A stretch of DNA of 64,000 nucleotides from Panorpa germanica. Taxonomy: Eukaryota > Arthropoda > Insecta > Mecoptera > Panorpidae. Location of the stretch: positions 22,046,001 through 22,110,000 of the forward strand of contig OY783207.1 in the NCBI GenBank assembly GCA_963678705.1. The letters are read 5' to 3'. Of the stretch, positions 12,125 to 24,332 are shown one piece after another. The notes beneath the pieces are model-generated. The model was not told the DNA's origin, ran no database searches, and was given only the letters and a program-made list of their open reading frames with translations. The position numbers and the translations under genes are program-made. The first letter of the stretch is position 1. Every line of letters starts with the position of its first letter.

Positions 12125-14324
12125 TGATCGTATTTTATTACTGTTATCAATTCGTAAAAAATAAAGAGACAGAGACGAAAATATCAATAGTCTAAAAATG
12201 AGATATTTGACAAATTTTAGATATATATATATTTCTTGGTACTTTACTGCTTTTAAACTGAGTTAAAATCAAACTAGGAAGACGTTAAGAGTGAAATGGT
12301 ATTTATACTCGTATATTTATATAACAATTATTTTAATTTTAATGCAAATGTATTATGAATTACATGGTACAAGATCAGACTATAACGTAATAAAAACCAC
12401 AAAATAGTGGTGTTGGATACTAGTGTTTAGTTAATGTTCTCATCTTACATAATGGATTGTCTTTGCTAAAAACGTTTTAATCTGCAGATGCAATACTGCG
12501 TGTTTAATAAAAAGATTCAAATTCTATGATATAAGAACATTATGGCTGTATTGCAGTTTTATTGCACGTTTTCTGGCTTTTTCATTTTTTTTAAATATTG
12601 AAAAGATAACGGATATAGCTATCACAAATATACATTTCAATTTTACCGTTTAAAGCCTATGCGTCACCTGACGATCAGTGCCGTGTTATTTTTAACTTGA
12701 AAAAAGAACTAACATCACTGACACTGACGATAGCTTCGTACAAAATATATGGAACAATATCCGTTATCACTGGTACTAAACCTGCACAACACTAATCGTC
12801 ATTGATGTATGAAAGTCTGTAAAATAATTAATAAACGATTTTATTTTTTTTGTCCATTACATTCATAATATAAAATCTTTGTGTTTCCTCGAGACAACTT
12901 TGTTTTACATATAATGGAAATAGCAGTTAGCATAGGATCATGAAGTATAAGAATAACTGATACTTTGTAGCATTTTATCTTCTTAATAATTATAAAATGA
13001 CTATATTAGTTAATATGTATCTCCAATAATTGTTTGACTTACTAAAAAAAATTTGGGCATTTAAGGTCTATTTTAGGTTATAACAACTAGTTTTTTCACT
13101 GATTAAAAAATGTATTAGTGTTTAAGAACAGTTATCGCTTTAAGTATTAATCATTATTTTTCTTAATAATTATTGTTATTACATGGTTTCCCATCTCATC
13201 CCTCGGCTCACAAACCTCTCGATAAAAATCAACACATTTTTGTGAGTAAATTAACATCTGACAGCTATCAAATACAAGTGAATATCTCTGAAAGTATTTC
13301 AATAAAATGAAAATTATTCCTGGAAATCCTTCTACTGTAACATTTAGTAATCTGGTGCCTTCTGTAGGGTCTGTAGGGTCTATAGGTAGAGATGATTCAC
13401 TGTATAGGTCGATATAATGAAATGAAATGAAATAAAATAAAATGAAGCGTTTTGATTGACATTTGGAAACACGGTAACATGGTGCGTTCGCTTTCAGTTG
13501 CCAGTTGTGCCGTGTGCGAAACAACGAATTGTTGAGAGAGGAATGTCTGTGATGTAAGTCTACCCTCACCTAAGCCCCCCTTCATCCCTTTCCCACGCCC
13601 CTGATATCATTTGATTACACTCAATCAGTTACCGGCATACCTTATGAAATATGTTTATGAAAAATAAATCCCGTCTGATGACCAGGCAACTGGCAACTGG
13701 CAACGCCAATGGCAACAAGCGTTGGAGAACGGAGAAATGATATTCGTGGAAAAAATAGTCTGACAATGATGTATCGCGGACCACGAAGATGCGGACCTGA
13801 CGCCTTCTGATGACCGCCATGTAGCACGACTTGTCGATGCTATTGACATTTATTGTGCAGTTTTTATTCAAGATCTTCTTCATGTCAATTTTTTTAGCAA
13901 AATGCTTTATCAATATATCTTGAGGTATTTTTTGTAGCCAGCGCCTACGGATAATGATAATTTATGGTTTGATAGACGAGAAATGTCTCAATTAGTAAAA
14001 TACAATCTGCTGTTCTTTCTATTTATTGTGCACTAAATTCGCTGTTCTATAAGAAAAGTAGTTGTACAAATCGACATCAAATTTAACGGAATCATTCGTG
14101 TTTTCGAATGTTTTTTCAACAAAGCATCCATTGATCCGCACTACTCGCATCAAACGCTTTGGAAACTGTTTCCAAGTAGATTTCTTCGTTTGGGCAGAAT
14201 AATTCCTGTGCTTACCATAGAGTTAATATTAAAAGCATTTTGGGCACTTAAAAGCATTATTTAAAAAAAAAACGTAAGAAATCATATCGTGCTAGAAATT
14301 GTAACGTTATGTAACACTTTAGTT

Positions 14325-14475
14325 AGCTGGCAATAAGCTAACAAGTGTAAATCTTACTTTGCAAGACAATTTTTGTATAAGAAGTAAAAAATTAACCTTG
14401 AAATTAGCTTGTGACAACCTAGCTAGTATCTAACTTTGCACTGCAAGACAATTTCTACTTGGGGAGCAATGTTTT
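14325..14475 (+). repeat. CCCAGGT dimeric repeat, copy 3
   Basis: Two diverged monomers stand in tandem: TTAGCTGGCAATAAGCTAAC with a following CAAGACAATTTTTG, then GAAATTAGCTTGTGACAACC with GCACTGCAAGACAATTTCTA. The copy ends in CTACTTGGGG, a mutated form of the ACCTGGG end. Confidence 0.6.
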
Positions 14476-16254
14476 AAATTCTCTCTTCTTGTTTCGCGAC
14501 GATTTTAACGGCCTTTTTTATAATTTGTTGATAAGCCTTGTCTCAATGAGAACGTTCTGCGTATGTATTTTATTACTTGTACGGTTTATGGTGTCGAAGT
14601 GTCATATGCATGAAGTACATTACTGCCATCTATGAAAATGTTTAGTAAAAGTAAAACATTAAAATACATATTATAGTTTAATATTTTAGAAGAAGATCAT
14701 CTGATCAATCAATTGAACTAAAAGTTTATGACGACTAAAAAAGGAACGGCTTTTATCGAATTATTCGTTCTAAATAGTTAAAAACACTATTACGTTCTTC
14801 TAAGGTGAAATTGTACCAATTTATAAAATTGAATTTACTCCCAATTATTGGAAGCATGATTTCGCTGTAAAATTGGTACACCGCTCGGCAATACCGTATG
14901 CAGAACGCACGTCGCCACAAGTGGAAAATATTCAACGTAGACTTTTAAGACAGTTGTAAAGGACGATATAACCCCACCCCTCACACATCCCTATGTAAAA
15001 TTTCGCCGGTAAAAGGTAAAGAACGCTGGTAACGTGTTAGCTAAGAATAATTTTAGTTGAGAATTGATCATACCCTCAGTAATTAGATAGTAAAACCAAG
15101 TAAACGTATCTCATTAATGTACTTACTGTGACTAGATGAAATTGTTGTTATTTAAAAGTTACTTCGGCGCAGTTTTTCAAATCAAGATAAATAAACAACA
15201 CTGTAGCCAACCTAATAAATCCAAAACTAAAGAAATTTGAATTTAAAATATCGCTGACTTCCAAAAACATTTCATTTAAAAACAAAAATATTCTAATAAC
15301 TGCTTCATATTTTCAAAACGAAAAATAAATTTCTATATAATAAAATATAAGATAATATCAATAGAATTAACTTGTAAGTACTAAAAGATATAAACGAGAG
15401 CATTGTCAAGCATTGTGAGGCTGCAATGGACCATTTATGCCCCAATATTCATGACAGTATTGGGATAGGAGCCAACTTGCTGGTGAAAGATAAACATCTG
15501 AATTACATCAATAAAAAATATAAAACCGAAACCTTTAGGCGTTAGAAGAGTGTCAAGATGCCATACTGTACACCAGTGTACTGTACTGAGGAAAGTGACA
15601 TTACACCCACCCTGTCTCGTTGTCTGTCTGGTACTCGGTATCGGTACTGTACACAATGTATAGTATGTTAATAAAGTCTGCATACAAATAGAATAAAATG
15701 CAGTTGACACTTGCATTAAGCGTTCATAAAAAGATTTTAGATTACGTCAAGTGACAAAATGTCAAGAAGCGTTCTTGTCTTTCATTTCTTCGAATAAATT
15801 AGATATTTAAGTTAAGCGAATTATGAAATACACATACAAAAACAATGAGGTTAGAATTAATTCCTGTAAATTGTTTAATATGAAGATTTAGGGAAAACCA
15901 GGACGATAAAAATGTTTGCTGATTCTTTAAAGGCAAATATAACCCAAAAGTAACTCTTTTGATGTAAACAGAAGTTCGGAAAGGTAACAATATCTGAATT
16001 ACGATTTCAACCCCTGGTTGTCAGTCCACCAGGTTAACACTAATAAGTTTATCACGCAACTTAGATACATTTTAGACCTGATTGCAAAGTTCCTGCATTA
16101 TTAAAGATGTAAAAAAGCAAAGTTGGTATCTGTTTGAATCTAGGTTGTTGAATAGAACGCAAAAAAGTCTAATGGTACGTTTTAATAATACAGTAAACAG
16201 ATTGGCGCAATAAATGAGTTAGATGATGTAAAGGTCAAAGTTTAAACGACTTAC

Positions 16255-16403
16255 CGTTAAGTGTTGAAATAACCACGCACGGAGGATATTTGTAGCTACT
16301 TTAGGGAATATTCCTCGTTTTTTCTGACTTTTTTTACCGCCTGCATCATCATCTTCTTCGCCCGTACCTTCGCCACTACCGATACTTGCATTACTAGCAT
16401 CAC
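16255..16403 (-). CDS. hth: homothorax exon with acidic linker and first part of the TALE homeodomain
   Basis: The exon is 149 nt: 2 nt completing a Gly codon, then 49 codons. It encodes [30 protein letters not shown], and [19 protein letters not shown]. The first part is the acidic linker seen in insect Hth. KKRGIFPK is the N-terminal arm of the Meis/Hth homeodomain, and [14 protein letters not shown] is helix 1. The exon stops just before the HPYPSE three-residue-loop region, so helices 2 and 3, including the DNA-contact WFINARRR, must lie in an exon left of base 1. The acceptor is a pyrimidine-rich tract ending TTTCAG, the donor GTAAGT. The intron before is phase 1, matching the exon at 56073..56180, and the one after is phase 0. 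Compared with the Drosophila sequence I remember (KKNQKKRG), there is Ser for Asn. The ORF continuing past the donor (VSRLNF and on to a stop) is intron read-through. Confidence 0.97.
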
Positions 16404-17066
16404 CTGAAATTAGAAAAAAGAAATTAATTTTCATTCATTGTATAATCGATTCTTATTAAATTGGACTACTTCTGTCTTCTTTTCTATACATTATTATTAA
16501 CAGGATTGCGAACTTAGGTTTAATAATTTAGCTTAAGTAGAGCTACGCAGGCACAGCTCAATTGGATATAATTTGTTTATTCCCGAAATTTATAACAGCA
16601 GTGGCTATGAACAGATCATTTTTGTTGTCGTAAAGTTTAGTTGAAGTAAAATTAAAGTTAAGCAGAACATTATTAGGGACAATAAAAGACTACGTGCCTA
16701 GGAAGTCCGAGAAATTATTTATCAAAACTAAAAAAAATTAAATTGTTTATTCATTGGTTATTATATATTACCACAAAAACAAAATAGAATGAATCTAGTG
16801 AAATCTCTTTTAAAAAATATTCGCTAAACATAGTTACATATATTTAAAGTTTGTTTAACATAAAATAATTTATGTATTACATATAGGTTGATATATTTTA
16901 CGTTAGTATAATTTAAGGTTACATAATAAATGATATCTTGCGACATACATTTTACTTTCTGATTAATAAAACATTTTATGCAAGATAATATAATGTAACA
17001 TACTAAATTAATATGTTAGTATAACATTTGTAAAGTCTCTTGCTGTTTCTTTTTAAATATTTATTT

Positions 17067-17385
17067 GAGTGCATCAACTTTCAAAAGTTATTAGCACTTA
17101 AAACAATATATACATTTATAACCATTAACAAAACATAATTAACAACTTATAGACACGAGTATGGGTACTTAAAATAAAGAGATTAAATTTGTTTTATTGA
17201 TAAAGTCAATAAAGGTTTTTCAGACTTTCCCTGCTTTCAAATATATGCCTGTATTATTTAGGCATATTACAGCCTTGTCTGTGCGACGAGTACCTTCAGC
17301 ATTAATAAGCAAGAATAATAAGCTTTACTGTTAGTGGGGTGTTACATTGTTCACATATTGATTGTGGTTCTCTTTCAATCCTTTG
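17067..17385 (-). mobile_element. LINE 3' end fragment, copy 1
   Basis: Read on the minus strand, the upper part translates to EPQSICEQCNTPLTVKLIIL. This resembles the C-x2-C...P-L-T-V-x-H-I-L-L-x-C motif at the C-terminus of I/R1/Jockey-type LINE reverse transcriptases, with the last His and Cys lost. The rest is frameshifted and ends with a non-coding tail finishing GTTGATGCACTC. The same tail ends 27442..27664 and 34799..35080. It is a dead, 5'-truncated copy. Confidence 0.7.
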
Positions 17386-17860
17386 CTGTTACTTAATGAC
17401 AATGTTACAGAATTATGTTAAACTTTGGTAGATGACAAAACGTAACGTTAGAGAGAACATTGACTAACTACTGTGTCTTCAGGTTCGCTCCTCGGACTAG
17501 AGTTATATTTTCTGGGTTTGATTGTTATCAAGTTAAATGGATTATGTACATGAATGATCATAAACTTATTAGGTAACGATGTAGTTTACATATATAAGGC
17601 CACAATACCATAATCATTTTTTTTCTAAAATCTACGTTTTGTGTTTAAAGGGTTTCTCTTTCTTCAAGATAATCGAAAATAATTATGAGTAAATATTTAA
17701 AAGAATCGTGAAATATAAACTTTAAAAATTAAGTAAACAATACTGCTATCTATTGTCAGGAATCACTTGCCACTTCTGAACAAGAATACAAATATTTTAA
17801 CAAATAAAGCGATTTTGCGTCGAAAGAACACAAACAGTAATCCATAGATTGTCTCCGTCT

Positions 17861-17919
<59 letters not shown>

Positions 17920-17963
17920 GTGTGTGTGTGTATGTGTATGTGTGTGTGTGTGTGTGTGTGTGT
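17861..17963 (+). repeat. (TG)n microsatellite
   Basis: About 100 bp of TG units with occasional TA. The His-Thr reading frames on the opposite strand are artefacts of this repeat. Confidence 0.97.
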
Positions 17964-18390
17964 TTGTTGGCTTACGAAGTATACAAACGTCATTAAAAGA
18001 TAACATATGCATTTAATAAAATAATGTCAATATTTTCACATTGACGCAACGGCGCTAACAATGGTGCCCGACTTTGCAGATAGATAGACTGTGGCACTCT
18101 ACAATGTACATAGCGCCCATGTGTTTGTCATCTTATGCATATTTATATATTATTTACGTAAACATCGTATCACATTGTACAATTATTTAAACTAATAATA
18201 TTATTAGCATATAAAAGGATTAGATTTGATTTTAGCAGTAGACAATCCTTTTGACTAACGCAGTTTAGCTACTAGACTAGTTTAGCTACTGGATATGTAA
18301 TGTAGATGGGGGTGCTACTGCTGCTACCCCTTTAGTCCATTACACAATTTTCTGTTTGCACAAAATGTAATATCATTAAAGTTAATCGTA

Positions 18391-18416
18391 TATAGTATTG
18401 TATTGTATTGTATTGT
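18391..18416 (+). repeat. (TATTG)n short tandem repeat
   Basis: About five units of GTATT/TATTG. Confidence 0.85.
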
Positions 18417-18467
18417 AGAGAAACATAATACTAATACTGAAATAGCTCATTCGCTTAGCGGATAAAG

Positions 18468-19277
18468 CAGAGGTTCTCAATCTGGGAGAACGTGTTTACA
18501 AAATTAATACATCATATAGAATAAATTGATTAATTAACAACGTCTGAATACCGCCCCTACACCGTATTTTATAATTTATGTTTTTGTTCTCTTCTTGCAC
18601 GGTGGAATAGGAAGAAGTATATCCCGATACTAAATACAAAACATTATTGCATATATACTAGAATCTCGAGTATCGAGTAACCTTAAATATTAAGGCGGCA
18701 TACTAGATATGTATATGTAAAGAAATTGAATTTATTTATTATTTACAAAGCTCGTCTGTCGGTAAAACAGTGACCGTTCAAAATATATACTTATGAACGC
18801 AATAGATGTCACAATTTATGGTAAATAATAAACTTTAAAAATGGAACAGAAACGTGGAAAAAGCATTTGCAACTATTGCATTAAGTATTAAAAACGAACC
18901 AATTCTCCATATTAGAGATACAACATCTTCAAAATTAGCATCTCCTGGAAATCGTGTATATGTGTTACGTGAAATGATAGATTAAATGTCAACGAGGGTG
19001 AAGACATAAAAAATACACGTGATGAAAATTATAGAATTATATAACTTTAAACAATACTGCCCACTATTCCATTAATGATTAGCTACAGTTGAAAAACTCT
19101 TTCTCCCGTTTCATACCCCAAAGTCTCCACAAAATATACTCCTCTATATCGAGTGTACATAACGTTTTCTACATAAAATCGGGATATACGTTTTCCTTTT
19201 AATTTCCCACGACTACGTCATATATTTTATTTATACCCTGGTAAAATGTTTAAAACGAAAAACTTGAAGAACCACTG
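18468..19277 (+). mobile_element. possible hAT remnant with CAGwGGTTCT ends
   Basis: The left end is CAGAGGTTCTCAATCTGGG and the right end TTGAAGAACCACTG, inverted relatives of CAGTGGTTCTCAA, a terminal sequence known from hAT elements of the Zaphod type. It is about 810 bp long with no readable transposase. The flanking octamers do not match. A copy of another repeat (18743..18841) sits inside. The call rests on the termini alone. Confidence 0.45.
18743..18841 (+). repeat. dispersed repeat (GACAGACGAGC family), copy 1
   Basis: It contains ACAAAGCTCGTCTGTCGGTA followed by AAACAGTGACCG, the reverse complement of 21983-22016 with one mismatch. It runs on to AATAATAAACTTTAAAA, shared with 25846..25982. 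It lies inside the proposed hAT remnant at 18468. Confidence 0.6.
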
Positions 19278-20192
19278 GCACTTGGTTAGCTGGAGGATAC
19301 TCGTAGCGCTACAGTTTGATGGATCGCTCTTGCAAGGGATTTATTTCATTTGTTTGAATATAGCTAACACAGAAAGAGAATAAAGTTACTGATCCCGATA
19401 GAACTATAAGCATTTGAGTTAAGGGAGAGAGTAGCGGGTAAGTATTATTACGCGAAGAGGGAGTACGATCACCCACACCATGCCCATCCCCATCCGTACA
19501 CCCCTAATACTGGGCTGGCCCATTAATCAAACGCGATGCATTAAAAAGATACACGACACAACAATAGTACGCGACGGATTCTGCTGCTCGGATCCGTTGC
19601 TCTCTGAGAGATCAAATCCAGCGATAGTTAGCTCTCCTCTCGAACGAAATGACTTATTTGTGTATCATGCATTTACTGATGCTGCTTCTTTTAGACTGCT
19701 AACTTCATCGATATATCAATGAAGAAAATTTAGTTACTCTTAAATAATAGAAGTGTATAGACGCTTTAACGATTATGTTGTAATTATTTTAAGAATTCAT
19801 TCAATTTTAAATAAGGTACTAGCAGTTAGAGGCCCAGTTTAAAAGAATATATAAATTAAGAATAGTATATACGTCACAACATAATCAAAAACAAAGTATT
19901 ATTATAAAGTATTTTCTGTGTAAATTGTTATTAATCGTGTTATAGGTTTCGTAATACGTCGTAAGAAAATAATGATATGACAGTTCTGCATAGCTGTCAA
20001 GAGTACTGTGGCATTGACCTGGTCTGGTTTCTGTGTATTCCAAATTATTTATTTTTTAAATTTATTCCCAACCAACTAGCAGTTTATCCATAACCAATAC
20101 ATATACATAACATACGATATTAAGGATCGTTCATTGAGGTTTCCTTAATTTATACTATTTATATTTTTGTTTTTGCACTACTTTTATAAATC

Positions 20193-20621
20193 TCATTTTA
20201 GTTCGAAGGGTTTCTTCCTCTTAAATCTTCTAGTTAACGCTGGGTTGTCCAACAGTTGGAGTAGCTCGTCATTCGGATGACAGTGCAGTCTCCCATGATG
20301 CTTGGAGCATATCTTTTTATTTCTTCGGCGACGGTCTCTATTTCCAATATACCAAGGAGCGTTACTATAGCTCTCAGTACTTTATTTTGAAAACGTTGTA
20401 TACTTTCTAAGTTAGTTTTCTTTGAGCATCCCCATAGTTGAATACCATATAACCAAACTGGATTGTTGATTTGCCTATTTCATCATAAGTATATTTCGTA
20501 CCTATTATCTAGTACATTTTCCTATATTTAATATCGAGCTCTTCCCTTTTCTTCTTAATATGAGTTTTCCACCTTAATTTTGCATCTAATGTTTTGCCAA
20601 GATACTTTGCTATCCAATTCC
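20193..20621 (-). pseudogene. Jockey-type LINE reverse transcriptase C-terminal remnant
   Basis: Read on the minus strand across frameshifts this gives AKYLGKTLDAKLRWKTHIKK, then YGIQLWGCSKKTNLESIQRF and QNKVLRAIV, and at the end HPNDELLQLLDNPALTRRFK with RKKPFELK and a stop. YLGxTLDxxLxWxxHI, YGIQLWG, IQRFQNKxLR and the HPN...LLDN...RR.KR..P.DL terminus are characteristic of Jockey-clade LINEs. Several stops and frameshifts make it non-functional. Upstream RT domains and the endonuclease are absent, so it is 5'-truncated. The stop codon lies at 20193-20195. Confidence 0.85.
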
Positions 20622-20868
20622 AAATTCTAAATAATTAATTATATTTCCAAACTTTATAAATCGTCAAAAAAGATAAACTTTCATTAGACCACATGGAAGC
20701 AATTGACAGTCATTGGAGTTATAGTACGAAATGTGGAAGAGAAGGAATCGGAAGGGAAAGCATATGCAGTGAGGACTAGTGATATTTGCATGTTCAATCG
20801 TATGAATATTGTACTTTCAACACAGCCAGCATTTTACGATGGAAGGAAGTCAGATATCCAAAACACTT

Positions 20869-20940
20869 AACTTCTTTTCCATGTCTATTCAATAAACGCA
20901 ATGCGTTCGATCCGCTCCAGTGGATGCTTACCATAACAGG
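20869..20940 (+). repeat. short dispersed repeat (AATGCGTTTGATGC), copy 1
   Basis: It includes CTTCTTTTCCATGTCTATTC, AATAAACGCAATGCGTTCGA and a trailing GGATGCTTACC. Similar copies lie at 31405 and 60577. The family is unknown. Confidence 0.5.
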
Positions 20941-20993
20941 ACTGGTATGGTACATAGACAAAATATAAATAACAATTATCATGGAAAATTATC

Positions 20994-21023
20994 GTCGGTG
21001 ACAGAACAAGTATCGAAAATTGC
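20994..21023 (+). repeat. short dispersed repeat with GGCCGACGTTAA tail, copy 2
   Basis: It shares TCGGTGACAGAACAAGTATC with the other copies and then diverges. This is a weak, truncated copy. Confidence 0.35.
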
Positions 21024-21838
21024 TAAAAAATTATCAATAACTTTGACAGAGACAGAATACAATAATATTCCCATTTCACTCTTTCGCGTAGAATACTGAA
21101 AACTACATATACAATGTAATATATGAATTGCAAAAAAAGAAGATAAAAAGAAGAAGAGACCGCATATGCCGAGTCAAAGGTCATTCTTAAGTACTACCCG
21201 ACATGTAACATATCGAAATTACATACAATTAAATAAATAAAAAAACGTATTCTCATTATCAAGCAGTTTCATAAGTAATGAGTGAAGGAAGGAGGTGGCG
21301 GGGTAGAAGGAGGAAGAGGATGATAAGGAGTCGTTAAGTAAACACGCCACGCATCCTAGAGGAATACGCGTCCCGTCCCGTGATACCTGTATCTGTGTAA
21401 CTGGACCTGAACCCTCTAGTAAAGCCGTCCTGTCCGGACGGATATTTAAATATAACGTGATCAAACAATTTTATTTAACAATATTGAATAATAATATGAA
21501 TACAAGGCAATATTTATAAAAGATGAACAAGTCAAAGGAAAAGAAGAACAGAACGAGTTGTATTAAAATGAGGGTTGGCAACCTGTTGTCAGCGTGATGT
21601 ATTTCAATTTATTTTTAACATATATATACTTGTTGCAGTACTATCTTAATCTGAACTAGTTACAATGGGCATTTTATGCGATTGGATGAGAATCAGACGG
21701 GCGCATCTGTGTCTGTCTGTACGTATAAATGCAAAATACTGAACGGAGGCGAAGATCACATCTGATGTGACAGTATGGAAAGACCATACTATCTAATTTT
21801 TATTTACTATCAGTTCTTAGAAGTTGTATATGTATAAG

Positions 21839-22016
21839 ACAATATCTCCAATTTTATTAGGAATCAAATTATTATAACCTAACAATATGCAGAGTGAGTT
21901 CTGTCGACTCCAAAAATCAACCGTGTTAGACGTTATTCCTACAACATAATCTATGGCGTCCATGAGTATATGTTTTCACTAAACGGTTACTGTTTTACCG
22001 ACAGACGAGCTTTGTA
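21839..22016 (-). repeat. dispersed repeat (GACAGACGAGC family), copy 2
   Basis: It carries ACGGTTACTGTTTTACCGAC then AGACGAGCTTTGTA at the right, inverted relative to 18743. At the left AATATGCAGAGTGAGTTCTG matches the reverse of CAGAACTCACTGTGCATAAT in copy 3. Confidence 0.55.
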
Positions 22017-23978
22017 TATATGTAATAAAAATACCTAATGCGTAAACAAACGTGCCGATACGTCCGTCAGATATTTTGTAGGTCTGCTTCAGTGTACAAG
22101 TACAACTCTAAGGTAAGGCTACAGAAATAAGACAGTCTTTATCCGTGTTTGTATAATGCGCTGTACACTTAAAGTGAAACAAAAGTAATATTTTAAATCT
22201 AATCAGAATCGTGTAAACGGTCGGACTCGAAATATCTGATAGGAGAACTGATTAAACTGACTAAAAATATAGACTATGTATAGGTTTACATAAGAAATAT
22301 GTGATCCCACAGAAATAAATCATCCCATTGATGCAGTAAACGATGCTAAAAATATGGTGAAATTTACAAATAGTATCTTTTGACAACAAAATAACATAAT
22401 AAGATTGTATACTAGTGCCACGAATTTAAAAAAAATAACATCAAGTTATTTAAAGCAGTGTCACTTGTTATAACTATTAGTTTTATCCATTATTATTGCA
22501 ATTGAAATAATCAATTATTGTCAGTATTATTTTTTGATGCATCCAAATTTAAAATAAGCTCCGAAAAATTAATCAACTATATTTGGATTTAAAAGTAATC
22601 ATTGTAAAATTCAACTTCACGTTTTCGAAATAAATCTATATCATAATATTGTACAACACCAAGAACTTAGATCGTATTATATTTGAATGAATAAATTATA
22701 AATTTCAAAGTGTTGCAAGCCCCTGTCCTGTGATTCATGGACACACACACAAACACAAACTCTACTTAGTCGAGATGTTCCTTGGCTTACAAAGTATCTT
22801 TCTTATTTTTAAATGAATATATTTTCTTTTGTTAAAATATTCTTCTAAAATCGCAGATGGTTTCAACTAAATAAAATATTTTAACAAAAATATATAAAAA
22901 ATAAATAAATAAAAGTTATGCATTTAAAAAAAAAAAAAAAGAAATCTTTTATTTAAGTCGCCGCAGAAGAAAAAGAAGAACAAAATATGTAAGATGTTAT
23001 GTGAGTGTATGCCAGAAACAGAAACAGGACCAGGTGTAGGCGTGTAGTGGACCCCTCTAGACGAAAACACGTTGGTGTAGGGTCGGGAGGGGGAGGCGGG
23101 TCGAACTCGGACTCGATATTTAAAATGCAAGCGCGAGTTAAAACGATAATTATACCTTATGTCAATCAAATTTATTAAATGTTATTATTTTTTTATAAGT
23201 GTTTTAAGGATTAAAGCGTATTCAGCGTTAGCGCGCCGCTTTCAGAGGAACACTGGGGCTTTATGTTAGCCCGCAAGAAAGTGGAAGGGCAGAGGGGCGG
23301 GGGGTCAAGATTAAAACATTTAAATACAAATAGTTTCGTAGAACCACTCTAACAAATATACTTTGTGTGTTATTGTTCTTAATAGTGGCATAAAAAGCAT
23401 CAAATTAGAAAAAATTATGTTATTTTTGTAAGCCATTGTTATAATTTAAAAATTAGCGCCTTAAATAATTTAACTTTAGAGTTGATCAGTTGAGAGAACA
23501 GGCTGTGACATCACGGTATTTAATTTGTGCACAGGCATATAGAAAACGCGCTGCCAATCAGCTACAAAGTAACTAGTGACAGCGAATATTGGTTATGTAC
23601 TACATGTGCTTGATAAATAGCAAACAATACTAACCACATCAATAGATTACATTTTAAAGAAATTTATTCATTTTTCAAACGTATGCTTATAAAAATATTG
23701 AATAAAATCAATCAAAAAAAACAATAACGGCTATAAAACTTTATCATTTAATTAAGGTCTTATTTGTAGTTAAAATTAAACCCATGAAAAAAACCTTTTT
23801 CTGCTCCACGCTACTTTCAATTTAATCTAGTTAAAGTATACTACTTTTACTCTCTCACTTACACACTAAACACAAAACGTAAACGCATGTATTACTTAAT
23901 GTAATATATTTTACTTAACGTTACGTTTTAGTACTTATCGAATTATTAACATAATTCTGTTACATTGTCATTAAATAA

Positions 23979-24332
23979 AAGCGTTAACAGAGAGACAGTT
24001 CAATAAAACAAGAAACAAAAACACCAATGTGTACACCAAAGGGACTGTTCCTAAAACATTTTTGTCTTTAAAAACTGTTTTAGTAAACAAAACACATTAT
24101 TATCTGGAGTGCATGATTGAACACGCAGTTTTGTTTCTTGTGAACATTTGCGCTTGTCAGTTGTTGTTTATCATGTTTATAATTTTTATGAGACACACAG
24201 AAAAACACTAAAAATAAAACCAGTCTGTTTGAGAAAAACAGAACTGTTTTAAAATAAAACAAAACATGTTTTTGTTTTGCTTTTTGACAACAAAACTGTT
24301 TTCAAAACTGTCTCTTTGGTGTGAAACCGGCA
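23979..24332 (+). mobile_element. Harbinger-like MITE, copy 1 (left end eroded)
   Basis: It contains AGAGAGACAGTTCAATAAAA near the left and ACTGTCTCTTTGGTGTGAAA before CCGGCA at the right. The interior matches 31489 and 37103 (ACACCAATG, TTTGTCTTTAAAAACTG, TGTGAACATTTGCGCTTGTC). The right flank is TAA, and TAA also occurs at 23976-23978. The first several bases of the left TIR look deleted. There is no transposase. Confidence 0.7.

Noticed and set aside
13147..13569. 140-codon ORF on the minus strand, the longest open frame in the window
   Set aside because: No recognisable domain, no supporting splice pattern, and overlapping frames are equally open. It lies inside the hth intron. Open frames of this length occur by chance over 64 kb.
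17763..18012. His-Thr-rich ORFs on the minus strand
   Set aside because: They are translations of the (TG)n microsatellite.
18441..18482. Possible tRNA A- and B-boxes (TAGCTCATTCGC and GGTTCTCAATC)
   Set aside because: The B-box is a poor match, spacing is short and no stems pair. GGTTCTCAA is better explained as the end of the hAT-like element.
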